Of a stretch of DNA of 64,000 nucleotides, positions 1 to 8,276 are shown one piece after another (position 1 is the stretch's first letter; every line of letters begins with the position of its first letter). The stretch comes from Leptospira fluminis (GTDB lineage Bacteria; Spirochaetota; Leptospiria; Leptospirales; Leptospiraceae), in NCBI RefSeq assembly GCF_004771275.1, contig NZ_RQEV01000011.1, positions 310,001 through 374,000 of the forward strand, in the 5' to 3' direction. The translations under genes were made by a program, and so were the position numbers. The notes under the pieces are model-generated. The model made no database searches and was not told where the DNA came from. It was given only the letters and a program-made list of their open reading frames with translations.

Positions 1-1
1 G

Positions 2-547
2 AATGTCCTGGAGTTGAGTTCGGACGAACGACGAGCGCTATACGACACGCTCGTATTCCGGGACGAAAAAGCCCGACGATTAAACAAGGCGCCTTTCCGG
101 ATTTGGAATAACGACAAAGTGCTGGAATTAGTGAAGTCACGCCGGGATTCCGTAAAATTGATCGAGTCCGTGGGCAAGAAAGACGCGGATCATTTACTGT
201 TCATATACAATAATCCGGGCGGCCCACCGATTCATAAAAACGATCTGTTTAAACGGTCCACCGAAGACCTCGCCGGAGAGGACGCGGATAGATTCAAAAG
301 GCTCAGACAATGGAGAGAGACCATTATGTCCATTCGGAGAATGGGCCACAATCTGATGCCTTCCAACAAGAATATCGCGGAGATCGCCAAGAAAAACCCG
401 AAAGGGATCGACGAGTTACGGGAATTGGGTATTTTTTCGGAATGGAAAGTTCAGAATTACGGTCCGTCGATTTTGAATGCGCTTCAGTCTAAACCCTACG
501 AAACCACTCTTACGAACCTGATTCCGATCAAAAAGAAATTTGATTAA
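2..547 (+). CDS. rnd: Ribonuclease D, C-terminal part (5' end outside window)
   Basis: The frame is open to the left edge, so this is the tail of a longer gene. The visible ~180 residues resemble the two HRDC-type helical repeats that follow the DEDD exonuclease domain of RNase D: a DEKAR segment followed by LNKAPFRIW early on, and WRETIMSIRRMGHN in the middle. RNase D trims the 3' ends of stable RNAs, mainly tRNA precursors, in the cytoplasm. The catalytic domain is not visible, so a related HRDC-bearing 3'-5' exonuclease cannot be excluded. It overlaps the next gene by 8 nt, which suggests coupled translation. Confidence 0.7.
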   Translation, partial: NVLELSSDERRALYDTLVFRDEKARRLNKAPFRIWNNDKVLELVKSRRDSVKLIESVGKKDADHLLFIYNNPGGPPIHKNDLFKRSTEDLAGEDADRFKRLRQWRETIMSIRRMGHNLMPSNKNIAEIAKKNPKGIDELRELGIFSEWKVQNYGPSILNALQSKPYETTLTNLIPIKKKFD

Positions 548-1181
548 GTTAGATTTAGAAGAACTACGACAAAGATTACCGCTCAATCGAGATGGAGAAG
601 ATTCCACCCCTCCGCAAAACGTCGCGATCTCCTCGGTGATCATGCCGCTATTCCACGACGAAAACGGTTACGGTTTTTTATTACAAAAGAGAAATTCCAA
701 ACTTTTAGCACACCCCGGACAAATCGCATTTCCCGGAGGAGTAAAAGATCCGGAAGACAAGGATCTCCTTTCCACGGCTCTCCGGGAGTGGACCGAAGAA
801 ATGGGAGTCCCTTCCGATGATCTGGAAGTGATCGGAAATTATAAAGGAATCTACACTCATACCGGATTTCATATTACTCCGTTTTTATCCCTTTATAACG
901 GGAACTTCGAATTCTCCTACAATCGGGAAGAAGTCGAAAAAATCATTCGTTTGGATTTAAATCGCCTGAACGAGGTACCATTCTATGGTCTCCGCATGAA
1001 AAGAAACCCGGAAGGACCCCCCTTGGACATCTATTACTTCGATTTACAGGAAGGATTATTGTGGGGTGCAACGGCTCGGATTTTGGTAAGTTTCCTAAGA
1101 GAGCATAGCAATTTTGAGAGAGAACCTCTCCTACGAAATCCGAATCTTTCCGTTCCTCCGTTCTTGGATCCGAAAAAATAG
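540..1181 (+). CDS. Nudix hydrolase, CoA pyrophosphatase (NudL/YeaB type)
   Basis: A 213-residue protein with the UPF0035/CoA-pyrophosphatase signature: LAHPGQIAFPGG at about residues 56-67, then a Nudix box ending REWTEEMGV. The box departs from the standard Nudix spacing before RE in the way this subfamily does, with Asp residues after the GG. A GYKGIYTHTGF-like stretch (residues ~100-110, reading NYKGIYTHTGF) is also typical. Family members cleave CoA and its derivatives to 4'-phosphopantetheine and 3',5'-ADP using Mg2+ or Mn2+. The TTG start inside the end of rnd is the only start that keeps the family N-terminus, and it implies translational coupling. Confidence 0.85.
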   Translation: MIKLDLEELRQRLPLNRDGEDSTPPQNVAISSVIMPLFHDENGYGFLLQKRNSKLLAHPGQIAFPGGVKDPEDKDLLSTALREWTEEMGVPSDDLEVIGNYKGIYTHTGFHITPFLSLYNGNFEFSYNREEVEKIIRLDLNRLNEVPFYGLRMKRNPEGPPLDIYYFDLQEGLLWGATARILVSFLREHSNFEREPLLRNPNLSVPPFLDPKK

Positions 1182-1453
1182 GATCGTTTTTCGTTTCTGA
1201 AAAATCCGAAGCGATCTGAGTTTCGGTTTCAAAAGAAGATCGGAGGACTCGGACCGGATTTTTTTTTCCGCCTTCCTCAATTTTTCTTCTAAGCAAATCG
1301 TCTCTAAAAAATGTAGTTCCGAGATTGTTTTGGTCTTTAGTCCGAATCGATACCGGACGATAACTAATACGACATAACTAAATCCGGGGAATCCGTTGGA
1401 TTCTCTAAAATGTGAAAAATAAAAACGACAGTCATACTATTGGGAGAATTCTT

Positions 1454-1630
1454 ATGAGCAGATTTAAATATATATTCGATCGCACGATACGCACCAGTTA
1501 CCTAAAAGAGAGCTGGAAAGAAGAAGATTGGTATGCGACCTTGGCGGACCGTCCGGGAATCGAAACCAAAATTCCTTTCTTCAAAAAAGAAGAGGAAAAT
1601 AGAATCCAAGTGGCCGTATTGAGCAGATGA
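1454..1630 (+). CDS. Small hypothetical protein (58 aa)
   Basis: I chose the ATG at 1454 because GGGAGAA lies just upstream at ribosome-binding distance; a GTG at 1412 would add 14 residues but has no such site. The product is charged, rich in Trp, Lys and Glu, with no signal peptide or membrane segment. I do not recognise it. Its end overlaps the next start (ATGA), so it begins a run of tightly packed genes leading to the sigma factor at 2082. The 272 bp between the Nudix gene and this start show no other gene and probably hold the promoter. Confidence 0.6.
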   Translation: MSRFKYIFDRTIRTSYLKESWKEEDWYATLADRPGIETKIPFFKKEEENRIQVAVLSR

Positions 1631-2019
1631 CACCGGAAGAAAAGGAAACGCTTTTTAAAAGTCTGGAGCAAATCCTTCGGGCCCTACAATCCTCTCAAGG
1701 AGGAGGCGAATATAAGATCGTATTATATTCGATTCCGATCGTAGGAATCATATTCGGTTGCGTTCTCCTTTTTTTCCTATTCTTTTGGTGGTACCGCCAA
1801 CGCATGGCGATCATTAAAGCCGGACTATATAAAAAAGAGCCGTTTGATCTCAGGCTTTATTCCTTTTTCCTAGGCTTGGTTCTGACCTTCGTAGGGATCG
1901 CCCTTTCGATTTCGTTCATTCTTGTCTTAGGAAAATCCCTCGCCATGATCGGAGGATTGGTTCCTCTGGGAGCGGGTCTCGGGTTACTTTGTTATTATAA
2001 ATGGTCGCCGAAAACTTGA
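1627..2019 (+). CDS. Predicted inner-membrane protein (130 aa), unknown
   Basis: A short soluble head (MTPEEKETLFKSLEQ) precedes three hydrophobic segments at about residues 33-55, 78-100 and 103-123. The segment after the first helix (WWYRQRMAIIKAGLYKK) resembles small membrane proteins of the DUF6249 type, but I cannot confirm that. The start overlaps the preceding stop by 4 nt (ATGA), and the sigma factor follows after 62 nt. The position suggests a membrane partner of the sigma operon; this is inference. Confidence 0.65.
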   Translation: MTPEEKETLFKSLEQILRALQSSQGGGEYKIVLYSIPIVGIIFGCVLLFFLFFWWYRQRMAIIKAGLYKKEPFDLRLYSFFLGLVLTFVGIALSISFILVLGKSLAMIGGLVPLGAGLGLLCYYKWSPKT

Positions 2020-2081
2020 ACAGCAAACATGAGCGCCCGCCGGTTTTCGTTACCGGTTCGTAAGAGCTGAATCGATCTTTC

Positions 2082-2669
2082 ATGAAACACCCAGAGCCTA
2101 TCGTTTGCGATCCTGCGGACTGGGCTTGCATTCAAAAAGTCCTGGAGGGCGATTACGATTCGTTCGAAGAGCTAGTCCTTCGATACGAGACCTTGGTGTA
2201 TTCTCAAGCGAGAAAAGCGTTCCGTAACGAGACAGAGGCAGAGGACTTTACCCAAGACGTTTTCTTAAAGGCCTTCGAAGGTCTTTCTACGTTCAAGGGC
2301 AGGGCAAAATTCTCGACTTGGATTTTTTCGATAGCGAGAAACGAAATCATTCGCAGATACCGAAAGGATCACCCGGAAATAGAGGCTTCGCTCGAAGGTG
2401 TTTCCGCGGAGTCCGGTCCGGATTCCAGCTCGACCCAGGAATCGAGCCTGATGGAAAAGGAAACCCACGAAAAAATCCGCTCCCTAGTGGACAAACTCCC
2501 CGAATTGTACAGAAAACCGATTTCCCTACATTACTTCGAGAACATGTCCTACAAGGATATTTCGGAAAATTTGAACTTGAAAATGAATACTCTAAAGAGT
2601 TATATTTTTCGTGGGAAGGAAATCCTCCGAGAATGGTTGAAAAAGGAAAATGAAACCGGAAAAGACTGA
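2082..2669 (+). CDS. ECF-family RNA polymerase sigma factor
   Basis: A 195-residue sigma-70 of the extracytoplasmic function type. Region 2 spans about residues 22-90 (RNETEAEDFTQDVFLKAF, then FSTWIFSIARNEIIRRYRK) and region 4 about 135-190 (LPELYRKPISLHYFENMSYKDI, then MNTLKSYIFRGKEIL). These bind the -10 and -35 promoter elements. The linker carries a Ser-rich acidic stretch. The gene overlaps the next one by 20 nt, and that product has membrane helices, the usual arrangement for a sigma factor with its anti-sigma factor. The target regulon cannot be read from this sequence. Confidence 0.92.
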   Translation: MKHPEPIVCDPADWACIQKVLEGDYDSFEELVLRYETLVYSQARKAFRNETEAEDFTQDVFLKAFEGLSTFKGRAKFSTWIFSIARNEIIRRYRKDHPEIEASLEGVSAESGPDSSSTQESSLMEKETHEKIRSLVDKLPELYRKPISLHYFENMSYKDISENLNLKMNTLKSYIFRGKEILREWLKKENETGKD

Positions 2670-3021
2670 TATTCCTCCCGATTTAAAACAGCAATTGGAA
2701 CTATTCCTGGATCCGGGCAATCAGAATCCGGATGCGATTTCCGTGCCTCCCGAACTTAAAAAAAGGGTAATGTTGCACCTAATCCATTTGAAACATCTTC
2801 GTATCATTCTGATCACGACCCTACTCTTGGCTTTTTCCCCTCTGACCGCTCTTCTTTTTACGGATTGGAATTTCCTTTTACAGGCCGGAATCCTGCACGG
2901 AATCCTTGCGACGAGCGGACTTCTATTCCTTCTTTTCGCCGTCCTGATCGGGATTTATCTTGTCCAAAACAAGAGTCCATATACTAAGGAATGGAAAAAT
3001 AAACTCGGGTTCGACGAATGA
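2650..3021 (+). CDS. Membrane protein, candidate anti-sigma factor
   Basis: A 123-residue protein with a soluble N-terminus of about 50 residues and two hydrophobic segments at about 54-72 and 77-105. The start lies inside the sigma gene behind an AAAAAGGAAA ribosome-binding site. I see no zinc-binding ZAS motif (HxxxCxxC), so the anti-sigma role rests on gene order and topology only. The next gene starts at its stop codon (ATGA). It could equally be an accessory membrane protein. Confidence 0.6.
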   Translation: MKPEKTDIPPDLKQQLELFLDPGNQNPDAISVPPELKKRVMLHLIHLKHLRIILITTLLLAFSPLTALLFTDWNFLLQAGILHGILATSGLLFLLFAVLIGIYLVQNKSPYTKEWKNKLGFDE

Positions 3022-3422
3022 AAAAAGTCCTTATTACCATCGCCGCGATTTTAGCGGTATCCCTCCTATCTCCGACTTTCGCGGAAGAAACCAAAGCTCC
3101 GTTAACTGCCAAAGAGTTTCTCTCGAAGGATTTGGATTCGGTTTTTCCGATCATCCAAGGATTGAAAAAGAAGGATGCGGATATTCTAGTTTCCCAAATT
3201 CGGGAGGAAGCCAGAAAATCCTGGCCCCAGGCGGACCAATTCTACTTCCTGATAAATCATCTGTCTACGATCAGCGCAGTCGAAGAAGAGCAAACCAGAT
3301 TGAAAGGCTTACTTTGGGTGTATGTTTTGGCACTGGCCCTCTTTTGCGGGTTCGTAGGTTATGTGCTCTACCGCCAGAGAAAATTGGTTCGGGAACTGAA
3401 CGAACTGCTCAAGAACCGCTGA
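3018..3422 (+). CDS. Exported, membrane-anchored protein (134 aa), unknown
   Basis: A clear signal peptide (residues ~1-22, ending SPTFAEE) is followed by a periplasmic stretch of about 75 residues, a single hydrophobic helix at about 97-118 and a basic tail (YRQRKLVRELNELLKNR). The topology is therefore periplasmic domain, one anchor and a short cytoplasmic tail. It is the last gene of the sigma operon by spacing (4-nt overlap with the gene before). A role in sensing or in controlling the sigma factor is plausible but unproven. Confidence 0.65.
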   Translation: MKKVLITIAAILAVSLLSPTFAEETKAPLTAKEFLSKDLDSVFPIIQGLKKKDADILVSQIREEARKSWPQADQFYFLINHLSTISAVEEEQTRLKGLLWVYVLALALFCGFVGYVLYRQRKLVRELNELLKNR

Positions 3423-3576
3423 CCTTAAAGAAAATCCTCCGTTTTGCGATCGGTTTTTCGGTCCAAAATTCCTTTGTTTACTGGTTGTCATAGAAACAGC
3501 GCTTGTAGTATCCTTTTTCCGAGGATTGTAATCGTTACGTAAACTTTCTGTAACCCCTTTCGGACAATCTGACGGA

Positions 3577-4368
3577 ATGGAACCTATCCAATTGCAAGGA
3601 TCCTCTTCCCCTGAACAGGGTAAAGTTCCCCAAAAGCGCAGAAAAAAGAGCTTCACCGAATTTATGAAAAATGCTTCCGGCAACCCAGGTCAAAAAATCC
3701 TAGTAGTAGACGATGAGGAAGATATAGCCGATCTTATTAAGTTTCATTTGGAAGAAAACGGATACCAAGTCGACACCTGCCAAAACGGGCTCGAAGTCCT
3801 TCCGAGAATCGAAAAGAATCTGCCTGATCTGATCGTTTTGGATCTCATGCTTCCTGGCATAGGGGGAATGGACCTATGCAAACGCATCAAGGAAAAATAC
3901 GTTCTGCCTATCATCATGGTTACTGCGAAGTCCGGAGAAACCGATGCCGTCCTCGGGCTGGAATTGGGCGCGGACGATTATGTTCGCAAACCCTTCTCCA
4001 CAAGGGAATTGGTCGCTAGAGTTCGCTCCGTTTTGCGCAGATCCGGCGAAGCGGAGGAAGAACAGGAATTCGAGGGGAATATCAGCGTAGGTAAGATCTT
4101 CCTGAATCCCAAAGCTCACAAGGTTTTCATAGACGGAAAAGAAATCGATCTGACTTTGATCGAATACAAGATTCTCTATCTTTTTATGACGAATACCGGC
4201 GTTGCATTTACCCGGGATAAACTTCTGGATAAAGTATGGGGAAAGGACATTTACGTTACGGATCGCGCCGTCGACGTCAATATCAAGAGACTTAGAGACA
4301 AACTCGGAGACGAGAAGGAGAGATTGGAAACGATCCGAGGCATCGGTTACAGATTCAATGAGGCGTAG
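3577..4368 (+). CDS. DNA-binding response regulator, OmpR/PhoB family
   Basis: The receiver domain (about residues 40-155) has the acidic pair D45/D46, phospho-acceptor D89 in LDLMLPG and K138 in RKPF. A winged-helix DNA-binding domain follows (about 165-263), ending RGIGYRFN. The first ~39 residues form a basic extension; an internal ATG at 3664 would remove most of it and is an alternative start. The gene overlaps the histidine kinase by 11 nt, so the two form a cognate pair. The 154 bp upstream are noncoding and should hold the promoter. Confidence 0.92.
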   Translation: MEPIQLQGSSSPEQGKVPQKRRKKSFTEFMKNASGNPGQKILVVDDEEDIADLIKFHLEENGYQVDTCQNGLEVLPRIEKNLPDLIVLDLMLPGIGGMDLCKRIKEKYVLPIIMVTAKSGETDAVLGLELGADDYVRKPFSTRELVARVRSVLRRSGEAEEEQEFEGNISVGKIFLNPKAHKVFIDGKEIDLTLIEYKILYLFMTNTGVAFTRDKLLDKVWGKDIYVTDRAVDVNIKRLRDKLGDEKERLETIRGIGYRFNEA

Positions 4369-5749
4369 TTTATTTTCGAAACTTCTTTTAAGTAACTGGC
4401 TTCTTCTCATCATCCTAATGGCGGTGGCCGGCGGCGTCCTGTTCGTGGAAGACATCGTCCATCCCGATCTCAAGATCCTGCTCTTTTCCTTTTACATCCT
4501 CTTGGCCATGTTCGGTACGTTCTACGTATCGTACTCCATAGCACGAAGCGTCACCCAAACCCTGAACCAGATCGAAAAGAAAACGGGCGAAATCAACGCG
4601 GGCGATTTTGGGTCCGAGCTTAGTCTTCCCGAAATCCGTGAATTGGCGGATCTTGCCGTTTCCATCAATCGGATGTCCGGACGTTTAAAGAATCAGTTCG
4701 TGGATCTTACCATAGAAAAGGAAAAATTTGATTCCGTCCTTCAAAACTTAAAGGAAGGCGTTTTTTCCGTGGACTTGGAAGGTTCCATTTTATTTCAAAA
4801 TCGGAGTATCCCGAATTCGTTGATAGAACCGAACTCCGCTTCTAGAAAGATAGAAGATGCGGTCCAGGACGAAAGACTGCTCGAGTTCATCCAAAAAAAT
4901 TTGGCCGGTAAAAGCGAACCTAAGATCGAATTGGATTTAAGTCAGAATTTTTACGCGATCAAAATGTATCCGCTTAGAACCAACGGAAATGTCCTGATGT
5001 TCATCGGCGTGATCCGCAACATCACCGAGGAAAAACAGTCGCACATCATCCGTGAGCAGTTCGTTCAAAACGCATCCCATGAACTAAAGACCCCGATCAC
5101 TTCGATAAAAGGGTACACCGAAACGTTACTGGGCAGATTGCGTTTAAAGGAAGATAGCCACGAGAAGAAATTCCTGGACGCGATTTCCAGAAATACGGAT
5201 CGAATGGTCCGGATCGTGGAAGATATGCTGACGATCACAAGGATAGAGAACCAAACCGCTATCGCTAGAGCGGAGGAATTCACTCTGAAATCCCTGGTGG
5301 ACAACCTATCTTTTACCGTAGACGGAGTAGTATCTCCGAAGGAACAGAAATTCGTCGTGGAAATGCCGGAACCGATCACTGTTTCTGCGGACTGGGTTTT
5401 ACTGGAACATATGCTTTTGAATCTGATCTCGAACGCATCCTCCTATTCACCCGACGGAAAAACGATCACGTTAAAAGTGGTTAAATTCGGTCGGGACAAC
5501 GTTAATTTCCAGGTAAAGGATCAAGGTATAGGAATCAAGGACGAGGATAAGGAAAGGATTTTCGAACGGTTTTTTCGGGTCGATAAGAACAGATCCAGAA
5601 AGGAAGGCGGCACCGGCCTAGGTCTCTCTATCGTGAAGCATATCGTTCGCCTTCACCACGGTACGGTTAAGACCTTCGATAATCCCGACGGAGGAACGAT
5701 CTTTTCGGTTACGATTCCTACCGTATATTCTGATAAAGTGGACGTATAA
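4358..5749 (+). CDS. Sensor histidine kinase, PhoR-like
   Basis: I chose the ATG at 4358, inside the end of the response regulator gene, because it opens directly into the first membrane helix. The 463-residue protein has helices at about 13-30 and 38-60 with a very short loop between them, then HAMP (~62-115), a PAS-like domain (~120-225), HisKA with H241 in ASHELKTP, and an ATPase domain with the N box (NLISNAS), DQGIGI and GTGLGLS. The near absence of a periplasmic loop suggests sensing in the membrane or through a partner. PhoR similarity is by architecture only. Confidence 0.92.
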   Translation: MRRSLFSKLLLSNWLLLIILMAVAGGVLFVEDIVHPDLKILLFSFYILLAMFGTFYVSYSIARSVTQTLNQIEKKTGEINAGDFGSELSLPEIRELADLAVSINRMSGRLKNQFVDLTIEKEKFDSVLQNLKEGVFSVDLEGSILFQNRSIPNSLIEPNSASRKIEDAVQDERLLEFIQKNLAGKSEPKIELDLSQNFYAIKMYPLRTNGNVLMFIGVIRNITEEKQSHIIREQFVQNASHELKTPITSIKGYTETLLGRLRLKEDSHEKKFLDAISRNTDRMVRIVEDMLTITRIENQTAIARAEEFTLKSLVDNLSFTVDGVVSPKEQKFVVEMPEPITVSADWVLLEHMLLNLISNASSYSPDGKTITLKVVKFGRDNVNFQVKDQGIGIKDEDKERIFERFFRVDKNRSRKEGGTGLGLSIVKHIVRLHHGTVKTFDNPDGGTIFSVTIPTVYSDKVDV

Positions 5750-5847
5750 ACACCAAAACCCGCTCTTTCCATTCATATTACGCTTTTCGAAAAAGTCGGG
5801 AACGGGGAGATTGAATTTTCTTAACAAGAAACGGCTAGAGGTCGGAA

Positions 5848-6999
5848 ATGACGTATCCAAAGGGTTTTTCCTCGTTCGGCACGAATATCGGTATTAAGGA
5901 TAAGACCAAAGACTTCGGCGTAATTTATTCCGAAGTCCCCTGCAAAGCTGCTGCGGTTTTTACCAAAAACAATTTCCCCGGCGCTCCCGTTATCGTAGGC
6001 AAGGAACATATCAAGTCCGGAATCCTACAGGCGATCGTAATCAACTCCAAAAATTCGAACGTCGCAACGGGAGAAAAAGGAGTGGAACATTCCCGTTCTA
6101 TCTGTCGAGAGCTTGGAGCCTCCTTAGGAATTCCGGAAACTTCGGTACTTCCTTCCTCAACCGGAGTGATCGGAGTTCCCCTTCCGATAGAGATCATTCT
6201 GCCGGCCTGCAGTCGTGCAAAATCCATGTTGAAGCCGGACAATTTGGAAGAAGTCGCGGAAGCGATCATGACTACGGATACACGTCGTAAAACTTCGACC
6301 CGAAAGATCAAATCGGACCGAGGCGAAGCCGTGATTTACGGTATGGCCAAAGGCGCCGGGATGATCGAGCCGAATATGGCCACAATGCTATCCTATATTC
6401 TCACGGATGCGGAAGTCGAAGGGGATCTTTACGGAATTCTAAAAGACTGCGTCGACTCCAGTTTTAACTGCCTTTCCATCGATTCGGATACTTCGACGTC
6501 GGACACCGTCGCTTTGTTATCCAACGGTTTAGCGGGAAAAGTCGATTCTCTGGATTTCAAACGCGCGCTCCTGGAAATTTGCGTCGATCTGACCAAGGAA
6601 ATCGCCAGGGATGGGGAAGGAGCAACAAAACTGATAGAAATTCGGATCCTGAAAGCGAAAGACGAATCGCAGGCCAGAAAAATCGGCAAATCCATCCTCA
6701 ACTCTCCGTTGGTAAAAACGGCGATTTACGGAGGCGATCCGAATTGGGGACGATTGGTGATGGCGGTCGGAAAAGTTTTTGACGAGCCGATACGATTCGA
6801 CGGTTTAGAAATCTATTTCGGAGGACTTTCCGTTAAAGGCGCGGACGCGGATACTCGTAAAAAATTATCCGATTACCTGAAAAAGAATTCCGAGATCGAA
6901 GTGAATGTGGTATTGAATACGGGGCATTACGAGATGAAATTCTGGGGTTGCGATCTCACCGAAGGTTACGTCAAAGAAAACGCCTACTATACGACCTAA
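5848..6999 (+). CDS. argJ: Arginine biosynthesis ArgJ (glutamate N-acetyltransferase / amino-acid acetyltransferase)
   Basis: A 383-residue protein of the ArgJ family. It shows KGAGMIEPNMATMLSYILTD (about residues 170-190), where the Thr of ATML is the self-cleavage site and nucleophile that splits the precursor into alpha and beta chains. SIDSDTSTSDT and GDPNWGRL are further family blocks. ArgJ moves the acetyl group from N-acetylornithine to glutamate in the cyclic arginine pathway; bifunctional members also use acetyl-CoA, which cannot be decided here. A GGTCGGAA site precedes the ATG. Confidence 0.95.
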   Translation: MTYPKGFSSFGTNIGIKDKTKDFGVIYSEVPCKAAAVFTKNNFPGAPVIVGKEHIKSGILQAIVINSKNSNVATGEKGVEHSRSICRELGASLGIPETSVLPSSTGVIGVPLPIEIILPACSRAKSMLKPDNLEEVAEAIMTTDTRRKTSTRKIKSDRGEAVIYGMAKGAGMIEPNMATMLSYILTDAEVEGDLYGILKDCVDSSFNCLSIDSDTSTSDTVALLSNGLAGKVDSLDFKRALLEICVDLTKEIARDGEGATKLIEIRILKAKDESQARKIGKSILNSPLVKTAIYGGDPNWGRLVMAVGKVFDEPIRFDGLEIYFGGLSVKGADADTRKKLSDYLKKNSEIEVNVVLNTGHYEMKFWGCDLTEGYVKENAYYTT

Positions 7000-7025
7000 T
7001 CGAAACCGATTCACTCGATAATACC

Positions 7026-8276
7026 GTGAAAGCCTTTTTTTCGGACCATAGAATCGCATCCGCAATCATCACGATATTCGTGAGATTATTCGGAGTGATA
7101 GCCGTTCTTACCGCTTATGAAATCTGTATCAATTTCCTGCCGAAGGAGATCGAATTCGTTCGGGAAATCGGCGTGCTTACTAGCCTTATTTTCGGAGTCT
7201 TTGCGGTTCTTCCGATGCAGGAAAAAATTGCGGGCTTTTTAAAAGTCACGTTCGTTTCCGAATATCTCAGCAACGATCCCGGTTCCTCCAGAATGGCTCA
7301 TAGACGCTTTGATCTGGAGGGATTAATCAGAAACGTTTTTCCGGAGTTAGTTCGTTTAACGAATAGCAATTTCGGAAAGCTTGCTATCTTGAGAAACGAT
7401 CTAACATACTACGACCTTTATACTTACGCTCACAAAAAACAGAGAAAAGTAAACACGTTAGAAGGGATTAACCCAAAGTCCCCGCTTTTAAAATATATTC
7501 TAAGCAAAAGATCCGGATCCATCATCGGAGAGCCCGACCAGAACAACGTCATTAACGAGGATTTCGTAAGTCTTAGGGCGAATTTCATCTTACCGTTCGT
7601 CTTTCGGGAAAAACTCTTCGGTTTTTTAGCGGTTTCGAATATTCCCAAAGACGATGTTAGGCACGAATTGGGTTTTTTGGCGGGTAAGTGCGCTTTGGCG
7701 GTCCACAATCATATTCTATCCTCTCAAATCGCGGAAAATAAGAAATACAGAAAAGAATTCGAAAACGCAGGCAAAATCCGAAGATTTCTGGAACCTACCG
7801 AACCCCCACTGATAGGAAATACGAAAATAGACCTTCTTTCTCGCGAACCGGGGGAGCTCTTGGAATTCTTCCAATCGGAAACGGAGGATTTTTATTTCGT
7901 ATTCCTACGTTTGAGCGTCACGAATGCGGTTTCCGTGCTTGCACTTTGCTATATTCTGGGAACGTTATATGCTTCCCGTATGCGCGGTGAGACGAAGGAT
8001 CTTCTTCAAATCAAGACTCTCGTCGAGGAAAATCTGAAAGAGATTTCCTGGACGGAAAGATACGATCTTGCCGTCGGTAAAGTAAGCAAGGCGGATCGAA
8101 AAATCTCCCTGCGCATCGTAGGAAAACATTTTAGAATGTTCAAAAACTCCAGTCCCGAGCGGAACTTAGCCTCCATCGGTTGGGAAAACGTCGAAATTCC
8201 CGAGCAGGATCCCTTGTATCTGGCTTGGAACGAAAGAAAGATCTTATCTTTTCAGGAAATCGGAGTATCGGTGTGA
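7026..8276 (+). CDS. Membrane protein with GAF-like domain, partner of the phosphatase downstream
   Basis: GTG at 7026 is the most likely start; a TTG at 6948 would run deep into argJ. Two hydrophobic segments lie at about residues 10-35 and 42-60, followed by a soluble region of ~350 residues. The part with FILPFVFREKLFGFLAVSNIP resembles the core of a GAF domain. The gene overlaps the SpoIIE-type phosphatase by 4 nt, so the two are likely made together. A sensory role feeding the phosphatase is inferred from this pairing. No enzyme motif is seen. Confidence 0.6.
   Translation: MKAFFSDHRIASAIITIFVRLFGVIAVLTAYEICINFLPKEIEFVREIGVLTSLIFGVFAVLPMQEKIAGFLKVTFVSEYLSNDPGSSRMAHRRFDLEGLIRNVFPELVRLTNSNFGKLAILRNDLTYYDLYTYAHKKQRKVNTLEGINPKSPLLKYILSKRSGSIIGEPDQNNVINEDFVSLRANFILPFVFREKLFGFLAVSNIPKDDVRHELGFLAGKCALAVHNHILSSQIAENKKYRKEFENAGKIRRFLEPTEPPLIGNTKIDLLSREPGELLEFFQSETEDFYFVFLRLSVTNAVSVLALCYILGTLYASRMRGETKDLLQIKTLVEENLKEISWTERYDLAVGKVSKADRKISLRIVGKHFRMFKNSSPERNLASIGWENVEIPEQDPLYLAWNERKILSFQEIGVSV

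Noticed and set aside
3423..3576. Pho-box-like repeats (TTGTCAT, CTGTAAC) before the response regulator
   Set aside because: Only partial matches, and the spacing does not fit two tandem half-sites 11 bp apart.
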